A stretch of 32,638 bases of DNA, from the NCBI GenBank assembly GCA_913045895.1, contig CAJWSQ010000006.1, positions 1-32,638 of the forward strand, written 5' to 3'. The translations under genes were made by a program, and so were the position numbers. Source of the DNA: an uncultured Flavobacteriales bacterium (GTDB lineage Bacteria > Bacteroidota > Bacteroidia > Flavobacteriales_G > Salibacteraceae). Each line of letters starts with the position of its first letter. Position 1 is the first letter of the stretch. Positions 17,760-25,601 of this stretch are shown here, one piece after another. The notes below the pieces were generated by a model. The model did no database searches. It saw only the letters and a program-made list of their open reading frames with translations, and was not told the origin of the DNA.

Positions 17760-18536
17760 ATGGGTATAAGCACGATGGCACAAGTACATCCTGATGCCAA
17801 AATTGGTAAGGATGTTACTATTGAAGCATTTGCTACAGTATACGCTGATGTAGAAATTGGCGATGGTACTTGGATTGGACCAAATGCTGTTATCATGGAC
17901 GGTGCCCGTATTGGTAATAATTGCAAAGTATTTCCAGGAGCAGTTATCTCAGCTGAACCTCAAGATTTAAAATATCAAGGCGAAAAATCCATCACTACTA
18001 TTGGAGATAACACAACCATTCGCGAGTGTGTTACCATCAATAGAGGTACGGTTGACAAAATGGAAACCCGTGTTGGAAACAACTGCCTTATTATGGCTTA
18101 TGTGCACATTGCACACGATACTTTTATTGGTAATCACGTAATTATTGCAGTTGATACAGTACTTGCTGGTCATATGGTAATTGAAGATTTTGCCATTATT
18201 GAAGGTATTTCTGGAGCACAACAATTCTTACACATTGGAGCGCATTCATTTATTGCTGCTGGATCTTTGATTCGCAAGAATGTACCTCCTTTTATTAAAT
18301 GTGCTCGTGAGCCCCTAACTTATACAGGAATTAACGCTATCGGATTACGCAGACGCGGGTGGGCTGAAGAAACAATCAAAGAGATTGAAGACATCTACCG
18401 CACCCTTTATATCCGTAATGTGAATATTTCAAAAGCACTTCAAGAAATTGAAGCCAACTACCCAGATAGCGCACACAAAACTCACATTCTAGAGTTTATC
18501 CGAAGCTCAGAAAACGGCATCGTTAAACGTCCGTAA
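17760..18536 (+). CDS. lpxA: Acyl-ACP--UDP-N-acetylglucosamine O-acyltransferase
   Basis: First step of lipid A synthesis: transfers a 3-hydroxyacyl chain to UDP-GlcNAc. The 258 residues show hexapeptide repeats (residues ~10-185) and a helical C-terminus. The catalytic His is His119 in MAYVHIAHD (E. coli His125), Lys71 in QDLKYQGE corresponds to Lys76, and His138 in LAGHM to His144. REPLTYTGIN and GLRRRGW follow. The residue equivalent to E. coli His160 is Gln154 (SGAQQF instead of AVHQF). The ATG at 17760 directly follows the fabZ stop; an ATG at 17775 would give MAQVHPDAK and is also reasonable. Confidence 0.95.
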   Translation: MGISTMAQVHPDAKIGKDVTIEAFATVYADVEIGDGTWIGPNAVIMDGARIGNNCKVFPGAVISAEPQDLKYQGEKSITTIGDNTTIRECVTINRGTVDKMETRVGNNCLIMAYVHIAHDTFIGNHVIIAVDTVLAGHMVIEDFAIIEGISGAQQFLHIGAHSFIAAGSLIRKNVPPFIKCAREPLTYTGINAIGLRRRGWAEETIKEIEDIYRTLYIRNVNISKALQEIEANYPDSAHKTHILEFIRSSENGIVKRP

Positions 18537-18538
18537 TT

Positions 18539-19177
18539 ATGGAAATCCGGCTGGAGAATACGGGGAAACGCTTCAACCGGGAGTGGATATTTCGTGGAAT
18601 GAGCAAATCATTCCAAATCAATCAATCTTACGCTGTTTTAGGCAGTAATGGATCTGGTAAATCTACCCTACTTCAAATGGTTTGCGGTTTTGCAAGACCA
18701 TCAGAAGGCGAGGTTTACGGATTGATTAACGATCAAAGAATTGAGCAAGATCAATTGTTCAGACATATCAGTTTAGCTACTCCATACTTGGGTTTGTATG
18801 AAGATTTCTACTTGAATGAAATCTTGGATTTTCATTTCAAATTCAAATCGTTAAACCCAGAAGTTGACACCAAAAACATTCCTGAATTACTTCAACTTAG
18901 TCATGCATTAAACAGACCAATCAAGCAATTCTCTAGTGGGATGAAGCAGCGTGTTAGACTGGGACTAGCTATATTAAGCGATACACCATTTTTATTCTTA
19001 GATGAGCCAACTTCTAATCTAGACCAACGCGGTAAAGATTGGTATGGAGCATTGGTTCAAGAGTATGCAAAAGATCGCATGATCATGGTGTGCAGCAATC
19101 ATCAACAAGAAGAAATCTTCTTTTGCCAAGAGCAAATCGAAATAGAAGAATACAAACCACAATCAAAGTCAAAATAG
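18539..19177 (+). CDS. Lone ABC transporter ATP-binding protein
   Basis: A 212-residue ATPase with a complete set of motifs: Walker A GSNGSGKST (35-43), Q-loop region around LATPYLGLYED, signature FSSGMKQRVRLG (131-142), Walker B FLFLDEP with Asp155/Glu156, and His188 in CSNHQQEE. No permease gene is next to it, so its membrane partner must be encoded elsewhere or it acts without one. It lies 2 bases after lpxA and 28 before efp. I recall the same gene between lpxA and efp in other Bacteroidota. The context suggests an envelope-lipid role but the substrate is unknown. Confidence 0.88.
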   Translation: MEIRLENTGKRFNREWIFRGMSKSFQINQSYAVLGSNGSGKSTLLQMVCGFARPSEGEVYGLINDQRIEQDQLFRHISLATPYLGLYEDFYLNEILDFHFKFKSLNPEVDTKNIPELLQLSHALNRPIKQFSSGMKQRVRLGLAILSDTPFLFLDEPTSNLDQRGKDWYGALVQEYAKDRMIMVCSNHQQEEIFFCQEQIEIEEYKPQSKSK

Positions 19178-19205
19178 TACATTCGCAATCGTAAAAATTT
19201 GAGTA

Positions 19206-19772
19206 ATGGCTTCAACATCAGATATCCGCAACGGATTGTGTATCCGTTTTAATCACGACATTTATCAGATCAAAGAATTCTTACACGTAAAACCGGGTAA
19301 GGGCGCTGCATTTGTTCGTACTAAACTTAAGAGTTTAACTTCTGGAAAAGTGTTAGACAACACCTTCCCTTCAGGTGCTAAAATTGAAGAAGTTCGCGTT
19401 GAAACTCGCGAATATCAATTCTTGTACAAGGATGGACAAGGAATGCACTTCATGAACAATGAAACATTTGAGCAAACTTTCTTAGACGAGCAAATGATTG
19501 ACAATGCTGACCTTTTGAAAGAAGGTGTAAGCGTTAAAATCTTATTTGATTCTGAAACTGAAAAACCATTAACGGTTGAATTGCCAAACGTAGTTGTTCT
19601 TGAAATCACTTACACTGAGCCAGGAATTAAAGGTGATACAGCTACAAACACTTTGAAACCTGCAACTATGGAAACTGGCGCTGAAATTCGTGTTCCATTG
19701 TTCTGCAACGAAGGCGACAAAATAAAAATTAAATCAGACGACCGTTCTTACCAAGAGCGCGTAAAAGAATAA
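19206..19772 (+). CDS. efp: Translation elongation factor P
   Basis: EF-P relieves ribosome stalling at polyproline runs. The 188 residues have the normal three beta-barrel domains. The tip of domain I reads VKPGKGAAFVRTK with Lys32 at the position that is modified in E. coli (Lys34). The C-terminal domain has PATMETGAEIRVPLFCNEGDKIKI, the usual GAxxxVPxFxxxGDxI signature region. The gene is followed after ~20 bases by a strong hairpin terminator, so it closes the lpxD-to-efp run. Confidence 0.97.
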   Translation: MASTSDIRNGLCIRFNHDIYQIKEFLHVKPGKGAAFVRTKLKSLTSGKVLDNTFPSGAKIEEVRVETREYQFLYKDGQGMHFMNNETFEQTFLDEQMIDNADLLKEGVSVKILFDSETEKPLTVELPNVVVLEITYTEPGIKGDTATNTLKPATMETGAEIRVPLFCNEGDKIKIKSDDRSYQERVKE

Positions 19773-19794
19773 GCTAACTCGATTTAGCAGATAC

Positions 19795-19827
19795 AAAGCG
19801 TAAGGTTTCTCTCCTTACGCTTTTTTT
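19795..19827 (+). terminator. Rho-independent terminator after efp
   Basis: A perfect 11-base stem AAAGCGTAAGG / CCTTACGCTTT with a 7-base loop (TTTCTCT), directly followed by four more T residues. It sits 22 bases after the efp stop. Confidence 0.9.
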
Positions 19828-19838
19828 ATGTCTATCCA

Positions 19839-19869
19839 CTTGATGAAATACCGAAATAATGTAATCTTG
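19839..19869 (+). promoter_or_regulatory. Bacteroidota-type promoter for the second lpxD
   Basis: CTTG (19839-19842), a 19-base spacer, then TAATCTTG (19862-19869). This fits the consensus TTTG-N19-TAnnTTTG with one mismatch in each box and exact spacing. It lies between the efp terminator and the ATG at 19893, giving a leader of roughly 15-20 bases. Confidence 0.65.
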
Positions 19870-19892
19870 CGAATAACAAAAGCTGAAGAATC

Positions 19893-20828
19893 ATGAAATA
19901 TCCAACTCCTCAAACACTTGAAAATGTAGCTCAAATTATCAATGCTCAATACGTTGGCGATCCCAATTTTGAAGTATTGGGGCAAAATGAAATTCATGTG
20001 GTTGAGCCAGGAGATATTGTTTTTGTTGATCATCCAAAATACTACGATAAAGCACTTGAATCTGCTGCTACCATTGTATTAATCAACAAAGAAGTGGAGT
20101 GCCCAGAAGGAAAAGCTTTATTGATTAGCGATGATCCTTTCCGTGATTTCAATAAACTAACCAAGCACTTCAATCCTTTTATTGCGAGTTCAGCTCACAT
20201 TGATGATTCTGCTATCATTGGAGAAGGAACTGTAATTCAACCAGGTGTTGTAGTTGGGCCAAATGTTACTATTGGTAAAGATTGTATTATCCATGCAAAT
20301 GCTGTTATCAATTACAACTGTATTATCGGTAACGAAGTAATCATCCACTCAAACGTTGTAGTTGGTGGCGAAGCTTTTTACTACAAGCGCAGACCAGAAG
20401 GTTACGATAAGCTTTTATCAGGCGGACGAGTTGTTTTAGAAGATCAAGTTGAATTGGGTGCTGGAACTACAATTGACCGTGGAGTTAGTGGCGATACAAC
20501 CATTAAAAAAGGATCTAAAATCGATAATCTTTGTCACATTGGTCACGACACTATAATTGGCGAAAACTGCTTATTTGCAGCTCACACAGGAGTTGCAGGC
20601 TGTACTGTTGTTGGAAATGATGTTACGATGTGGGGACGTGTTGGTGTAACCAGCGGAATTACAATTGGAGATAAAGCTGTTATCCTAGCATGCTCATGCA
20701 TTTCTAAATCGCTTGAAGGCAACAAAACTTACTTTGGAACACCAGCTGAAGAAGCTCGTGGAAAATGGCGTGAATTGGCTGCAATTCGTCAACTTCCTGA
20801 CGCTTTACAGAAACTAAAATCACTTTGA
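19893..20828 (+). CDS. lpxD: Second LpxD-like UDP-3-O-acylglucosamine N-acyltransferase
   Basis: A 311-residue paralogue of the lpxD product at 15291. It keeps the N-terminal LpxD domain (GDIVFVDHPKYYDKAL) and the hexapeptide beta helix (~100-285), including the catalytic-type His218 in IDNLCHIGHDTIIGEN and GVAGCTVVG. It differs in having GGEAFYYKRRPEGYDK and a shorter C-terminus with FGTPAEEARGKWRE in place of the LpxD tail helix. It has its own promoter and overlaps the convergent O-antigen ligase gene by 9 bases. It may acylate an alternative sugar nucleotide or set a different chain length; which of the two copies makes lipid A cannot be decided here. Confidence 0.88.
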   Translation: MKYPTPQTLENVAQIINAQYVGDPNFEVLGQNEIHVVEPGDIVFVDHPKYYDKALESAATIVLINKEVECPEGKALLISDDPFRDFNKLTKHFNPFIASSAHIDDSAIIGEGTVIQPGVVVGPNVTIGKDCIIHANAVINYNCIIGNEVIIHSNVVVGGEAFYYKRRPEGYDKLLSGGRVVLEDQVELGAGTTIDRGVSGDTTIKKGSKIDNLCHIGHDTIIGENCLFAAHTGVAGCTVVGNDVTMWGRVGVTSGITIGDKAVILACSCISKSLEGNKTYFGTPAEEARGKWRELAAIRQLPDALQKLKSL

Positions 20829-22274
20829 TAATTGGTTAGAATCTTCGGTTGGAGATTCTTCTATTCTTTCACCGTAAACATCAAAAGCTACAATGATTGC
20901 GATGAAGCCCCAGAATGAAATAGCTGCTTTGTCTTGATCTAGGTAGTTATTTAATGTACCGTGAATGAAATACGTGGCCAAACTGATTAAAACAGCCAAA
21001 AGTAAATTGGCTTGATCTCTATTTTTAAGCTTGTAATACAGTGGAATTCCGCGAGCAAAAATGGCCACAATTATGAGTAGAAAAGCTGCTAGGCCTAAAA
21101 CGCCTTGTTCTGCCATTCTACCGAAATACTCGCTATGAGCATTTCCTAAATTACCAAAGTTGGTTGAGATCACTGTTAGTTCAGAAGAACGCTGATAAGG
21201 TGCATATAAAAAAGAATAGGTTCCGGGCCCTTTCCCTAAAACAGGATTTTCGGCAAACATCCGAAATGCGCAACTCCATCTATTCAAACGTTCTAGATTA
21301 GAAGCATCTGTTGCTACGTTTGAAATAGACTCAACGTGCTCCGCTAAATCACCAGAAGAATCTTGGCGGTTCTTCTCTAACTTATGCATGATTTCAGTTT
21401 GAAATCCGAAAATAAACGAGCCTCCAACAATGGCTACAATGCCCACAATCCACCATCTAATTCTGAAATGAATTAGCCCCCAAAGAACCATTCCTCCAAC
21501 CAAGCTAACCCAAGCGGCACGAGTTAGTGAAGCCACAACTCCAACAAACAAAATCAAGAAGAAAACTCCTGATAAAATCTTGGTGTTTATATCATATGAC
21601 TTGCGAAACATATACGCAAAAAATATCGGAATGTAAAAAGCTAACATCGCTCCATAAATGGTATGATCTTTAAAGAACGGTTGCATAACCCAGTGAGCAG
21701 CTTGTTCATCAAATCCACGAGCAGCCTGACGAGCAAGCGTGTAGATAATTACTCCGGCAAACGGAATAATGTACATCCACATGTATTTGTTCACCAAGTC
21801 GGGATACTTAAACATTTGAACTCCAACAAAGAAGAATGGGATAATAAACCACAATCTGGCTAAGAAAAACTTAACCGAAACCATCGGTAATTCACTCGTA
21901 AGAGCTGTGATTAAAATCCAAAAAAGGAAGAGTAAAATCGCTCCAGTAATGGGGTTTTTCAGGATCTTAAAATCGTAGTTCATTTCATAGAGCTGACGAA
22001 TCAGAAAAACCAACATGGCACCAAATAACAATGGATCTGTAGGTACAGATAATCCAAAACCACCACCTACATCTTCAATATTTAAAGAGATTGGAACGCT
22101 AAAAGTGATTAATAAAAGGAGCCAGTGTAGTCTAAATAAAGCAACGGAAATAATAGCTAGTGCGGCTGGTATAGCTATCACCCAATACACCTCTAAATGA
22201 AGGAACAGAGAGATAAGTAGAACAAAAAGTCCTACGCCACCATACAACCACTTTTCTTTCCAGGCTTGAATCAC
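20820..22274 (-). CDS. O-antigen ligase / polymerase family membrane protein
   Basis: A 484-residue polytopic protein with about ten or more hydrophobic segments and a large periplasmic loop (~residues 295-390). The Wzy_C-type features are visible: SLTRAAWVSL, NRWSCAFRMFAENPVLGKGPGTY and NAHSEYFGRMAEQGVLGL, where the His is typical of WaaL-type ligases. It is either a WaaL-like ligase that puts glycan on lipid A-core or a Wzy-like polymerase; sequence alone does not separate them. The start is GTG at 22274, two bases after the Wzz-like stop, so the two are coupled. The 3' end overlaps lpxD copy 2 by 9 bases. Confidence 0.85.
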   Translation of the reverse strand: MIQAWKEKWLYGGVGLFVLLISLFLHLEVYWVIAIPAALAIISVALFRLHWLLLLITFSVPISLNIEDVGGGFGLSVPTDPLLFGAMLVFLIRQLYEMNYDFKILKNPITGAILLFLFWILITALTSELPMVSVKFFLARLWFIIPFFFVGVQMFKYPDLVNKYMWMYIIPFAGVIIYTLARQAARGFDEQAAHWVMQPFFKDHTIYGAMLAFYIPIFFAYMFRKSYDINTKILSGVFFLILFVGVVASLTRAAWVSLVGGMVLWGLIHFRIRWWIVGIVAIVGGSFIFGFQTEIMHKLEKNRQDSSGDLAEHVESISNVATDASNLERLNRWSCAFRMFAENPVLGKGPGTYSFLYAPYQRSSELTVISTNFGNLGNAHSEYFGRMAEQGVLGLAAFLLIIVAIFARGIPLYYKLKNRDQANLLLAVLISLATYFIHGTLNNYLDQDKAAISFWGFIAIIVAFDVYGERIEESPTEDSNQLSK

Positions 22275-22276
22275 AA

Positions 22277-23299
22277 TTACTTGATGTCCTTAGAAAAACG
22301 TTGGTAGTTTTCAACTGCGATAATCGTAAGTACAGCTAATAGAAGTGCACTTAAAGTAGATACAACAACAATTAACCAGCGAACAGGATAAGCTTTCTTT
22401 TCTGATGCTGTTGCTTCGTTTACAATGAACTTATGCGTTACATTTTGAGTAGCGTCTACTTTGGTTTCATCGTATTTACCTTTCAATAAAACCAAACGTT
22501 CACGCATAAACTCCAAGTTCTCTGTCATGGATTTATATGCAGATCCATATTTAGCTAATGTGTCTAGTTTAGACTCAAGCGTTTTTACAACGTTTTGCTT
22601 GCCAGCAGCAATAGCTTCGTAATATACTTTGGTAATCTGATCAATTTGTTTGTCGTACTCTTGAACCCCTTTTTGACGAAGAATGGTTAATGAATCATCC
22701 AAATCTTGCATGTATTCAACCATGTCGGTGTATTCTTTTTCGATAACCACTAAAGCTTCAGTTGCTCTTTTACGCAACATCTCATTCTTTGTGCTATCTA
22801 CTAAAGCGGCAATGTCATTCGCAATATTCATTGCCATAACTGGGTCAGTATCTAGAACATCAACACGAATTGAGTTAAATTCCGTTCTTTTAAAACTCAC
22901 GTTACTTTCCCAAGTTTTACCCAATTTGGTTTGAGCTAAATCACCTTGCGGATCAATTTCATAATGCTCCATCAAATTGTACTTACCCCAAATTTTCCAT
23001 TTGATTTTATCTGAGTTTAAGATCTGAAGCATCGCCTCCGCTTGCTCTTCTTCACCAAATGTTGAGATATCATTTTTGGCTCCTGCATCTAACGTCATTA
23101 CCGCTTTTGAAAGCGAGCTACTTTGTGCCGGGAAGAAAATAACAGTCGACAGGTATTTATTGGTAATCATTAATGAAACGCCAGCAGAAATAAGTGCTGC
23201 AGCAATACCAACGATTAAAAGCTGCTTACGCCATTTGATTAGAAAAACGAGTAGGTTGGAAGAATCAAACTCCGACTTGTTCGGGTTTACATCAGACAT
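22277..23299 (-). CDS. Wzz-like polysaccharide chain-length / co-polymerase protein
   Basis: A 340-residue protein with the Wzz topology: a short cytoplasmic start, membrane segment 1 (~residues 28-46), a long periplasmic region predicted helical and coiled-coil (~170-275), and membrane segment 2 (~308-330, LIVVVSTLSALLLAVLTIIAV). The residues before the second segment (KKAYPVRW) include the Pro expected there. It lacks the cytoplasmic tyrosine-kinase domain seen in Wzc proteins. Such proteins set chain length of O-antigen or exopolysaccharide. It lies between a flippase and an O-antigen ligase gene and has its own candidate -7 box. Confidence 0.85.
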   Translation of the reverse strand: MSDVNPNKSEFDSSNLLVFLIKWRKQLLIVGIAAALISAGVSLMITNKYLSTVIFFPAQSSSLSKAVMTLDAGAKNDISTFGEEEQAEAMLQILNSDKIKWKIWGKYNLMEHYEIDPQGDLAQTKLGKTWESNVSFKRTEFNSIRVDVLDTDPVMAMNIANDIAALVDSTKNEMLRKRATEALVVIEKEYTDMVEYMQDLDDSLTILRQKGVQEYDKQIDQITKVYYEAIAAGKQNVVKTLESKLDTLAKYGSAYKSMTENLEFMRERLVLLKGKYDETKVDATQNVTHKFIVNEATASEKKAYPVRWLIVVVSTLSALLLAVLTIIAVENYQRFSKDIK

Positions 23300-23319
23300 G
23301 TGCTACGAATTTAGGGTGT

Positions 23320-23327
23320 CAAAAATA
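23320..23327 (-). promoter_or_regulatory. Candidate -7 box for the Wzz-like gene
   Basis: Read on the minus strand, TATTTTTG is an exact TAnnTTTG match about 20 bases before the ATG at 23299. The -33 position 19 bases upstream reads CATT, a weak match. The 51-base gap after the flippase gene allows a separate transcript. Confidence 0.45.
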
Positions 23328-23350
23328 GCATTTTAATATTGCCGAGAATG

Positions 23351-24784
23351 TTACGATTTCATCAAGCGAAAAACCTCTTTAATATCGATTATGCGGAAGA
23401 TAAACGCCAAAAGAATCATACTTATTATGTAGGCAACTGCGCTTATTAATGTTTGATACCCTAAGTGATGAGCTACCCAAGCAGAACCAGTAGATATCAA
23501 CATGAATATCAATAGCTTAAGTATCGATTGCTTTGATATACTTATCTCAAATATTTTCCAAGCCTTACCAAACTGTAGAAGCATAACTGCAAACTGAGTC
23601 ACCATGGTTGCAATTGCAGCACCCCAAGCACCGTATTCGGGAATCAGTGAAGCATTGATTATCACATTGGCAATTAAACCGATTAATGATGTAACATTTA
23701 ACAGACGTAAGTTTCCATTTGCTGTTAAAAGTGTTCCATAGATGTACAGTGTTGAAACTGGAATTAACACGATCATCAATAACCCCAAAACTCCAGCAGT
23801 TTCATCAACCTGATTTGTAAACATGACTTCTGAAATAGTTGACTGAAATGTAAAACTGGCTACCACCAAAATAAAAACGGGGATCATCAATGTTTTAGAT
23901 GCTAGTTTCACCAAAGGTCTTACATCTAATTTTTCGGCAATTTGTCTGGAAAACATCGGAAGCAAAAGCGATGAAAACAAAAAACTAATCATGGTTGCTG
24001 CTTCATACAACTTATAACCTTGGGCATAAATCCCGGCTTCTAAAGCTCCTTCTGCATGCATGCTTTCTAACATCACACCATCAATTCTACTGTAAGCACT
24101 CATAATCAAGCCGAGCAGCGCAAACGGAAGGCTTTTTTGAGCGATGTTCTTAATGACCCCCACTTCAAATCGAAGTTGAATCTTCCCAGCTTGCACCAAT
24201 AAAACACCCCACAAAAACAGAATAGTTACCACATAAGAAGCTGTTTGCGCCCAGGCAAACCACTCTATTTGAAATTGACTTTCTTGAAACCAAAGCAGGT
24301 AACCACAAATCGCAATCATTAAAACCCGATCGGCAATTGACGCAACGCTGTCCCATTTGAATAGATGTAACCCACCAAGGTTACTCCTCAAGAAAAGTAG
24401 AAATGAATTCAAGAATAAGTTCAGTCCAACAATGCTTAAAAGATAGAGGTAAAACGCATCGTAATGCATAATTCCATATCCAATTCCGTAAAGCAAAACC
24501 ATGTAAACTACACCCAAAATCAACTTGAGTAAAGCCATGTTGGCAAAGTGATTTCGATAAAATTCAGGATCTTGAGCTACATTTCTGTTGTTGTAATTCT
24601 GAATCCCGATATCCAATACAATCTGAAAAATGTAAGAGAGATTTAGAACGGTGAAGTAAACACCATATCCTTCAGGACCAACCGCATTTTGAACGCCAAC
24701 ATTCACTCCCAAAATCCAAAATGGCTTTACGAGGATATTGAGAAATAAAAGAAACGCCAGATTCCGAATAAACGATTGTTGCAC
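23351..24784 (-). CDS. Polysaccharide flippase (Wzx-like, MOP superfamily)
   Basis: A 477-residue membrane protein with about 12-14 hydrophobic segments and few charged residues in the segments, as in Wzx/PST flippases that move lipid-linked glycans across the inner membrane. The N-terminus (NVGVQNAVGPEGYGVYFTVLNL) has the G-x-x-x-Y-G-x-Y pattern common near the first helices, and the centre has GIYAQGYKLYEAATMISFLFSSLLLPMFSR. It begins with GTG, 12 bases after the FkbM methyltransferase gene, in the same orientation. The neighbours support glycan export. Confidence 0.88.
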   Translation of the reverse strand: MQQSFIRNLAFLLFLNILVKPFWILGVNVGVQNAVGPEGYGVYFTVLNLSYIFQIVLDIGIQNYNNRNVAQDPEFYRNHFANMALLKLILGVVYMVLLYGIGYGIMHYDAFYLYLLSIVGLNLFLNSFLLFLRSNLGGLHLFKWDSVASIADRVLMIAICGYLLWFQESQFQIEWFAWAQTASYVVTILFLWGVLLVQAGKIQLRFEVGVIKNIAQKSLPFALLGLIMSAYSRIDGVMLESMHAEGALEAGIYAQGYKLYEAATMISFLFSSLLLPMFSRQIAEKLDVRPLVKLASKTLMIPVFILVVASFTFQSTISEVMFTNQVDETAGVLGLLMIVLIPVSTLYIYGTLLTANGNLRLLNVTSLIGLIANVIINASLIPEYGAWGAAIATMVTQFAVMLLQFGKAWKIFEISISKQSILKLLIFMLISTGSAWVAHHLGYQTLISAVAYIISMILLAFIFRIIDIKEVFRLMKS

Positions 24785-24796
24785 AGGAATGAAGTG

Positions 24797-25531
24797 TTAT
24801 TGCGGAATAAAAATAAAGTTTTGTGTGTGATGTACCTCCGGATTGTAATTTACCGGAACTCCATTTTCAGCTACTTGACAAGAATACCCCAAACTTTTTA
24901 AGAACTCGAAACACTTGTCGCGATTCTCATTCTCCCACAATTCAGTGTAAATAATGGGTTTGTACTTCTTAAGTGTTTCTTCAGCTCCAACTAAAGCAAA
25001 GTATTCGAAATTCTCTACATCCAACTTAATTCCAACAACGGGTTCATCTTGCTTCAAAACCATTTCATCTACTCGATGAATAGGTACTTTGTATCGCGAG
25101 CCTTGATTGAATTCAGTTATCGAATCGTGCACAACGTGGCTCAACCCTTGTTTTTTAACGTCATCCACTTCGGGAATCACCATCTCCACTTCACCAGATT
25201 CAATGCCAACGGCACATTCCCAAACAATCACATTTGCCCAACCAAAAGTGCGTTGTGCATAATACAACGCTTGCAAGTTTTGCTTGAGTGGCTCAATTGC
25301 CCAAACATGATTTCCATGTTGATTGATGAAATGAGTCATCACACCTAAATTGGCACCAATATCCAATACCAAACCTTTGGATGGAAGCAGTTCTAAAAAG
25401 GTAAAAAAGTCGTTTTCTTTTTTATCCCATTTAATGGTTCTGATTTTAAAGTTGGCAAACAGCCTTAAATAGCGCTCAAAACCAAGCAGCTTTTGAAGTA
25501 TGTATTGAACCTTTGTTTTCAAGGGTAGCAA
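24797..25531 (-). CDS. FkbM-family SAM-dependent methyltransferase
   Basis: A 244-residue class I methyltransferase: SAM-binding motif LVLDIGANLGVMTHF (~residues 54-68), then an acidic strand end WAIEPLKQN, and the FkbM-type middle VPIHRVDEM and GIKLDVENFEYFALVGAEETL, followed by PIIYTELW. In surface-glycan clusters FkbM enzymes usually O-methylate sugars; that is inference here. No ATG is available. The start given is TTG at 25531, but TTG at 25522 (reading as MKTKVQYILQ) is equally likely because a -7-like box overlaps 25531. It is the first gene of the minus-strand glycan run. Confidence 0.85.
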   Translation of the reverse strand: MLPLKTKVQYILQKLLGFERYLRLFANFKIRTIKWDKKENDFFTFLELLPSKGLVLDIGANLGVMTHFINQHGNHVWAIEPLKQNLQALYYAQRTFGWANVIVWECAVGIESGEVEMVIPEVDDVKKQGLSHVVHDSITEFNQGSRYKVPIHRVDEMVLKQDEPVVGIKLDVENFEYFALVGAEETLKKYKPIIYTELWENENRDKCFEFLKSLGYSCQVAENGVPVNYNPEVHHTQNFIFIPQ

Positions 25532-25536
25532 AGATA
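25529..25536 (-). promoter_or_regulatory. Candidate -7 box for the FkbM/flippase run
   Basis: On the minus strand TATCTTTG matches TAnnTTTG exactly within the 70-base divergent gap. It overlaps the TTG at 25531. If real, translation would start at 25522 with almost no leader. No good -33 box was found. Confidence 0.35.
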
Positions 25537-25601
25537 GTTTTTCAGTTGTGCGAAATAGGAAACGAATAAAACGATTGCTTCTTATACTTTAGCGCTCGAA
25601 A

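Noticed and set aside
25585-25592. TACTTTAG as -7 box of the GT4 gene
   Set aside because: One mismatch, no -33 box at the right distance, and only ~10 bases before the ATG.
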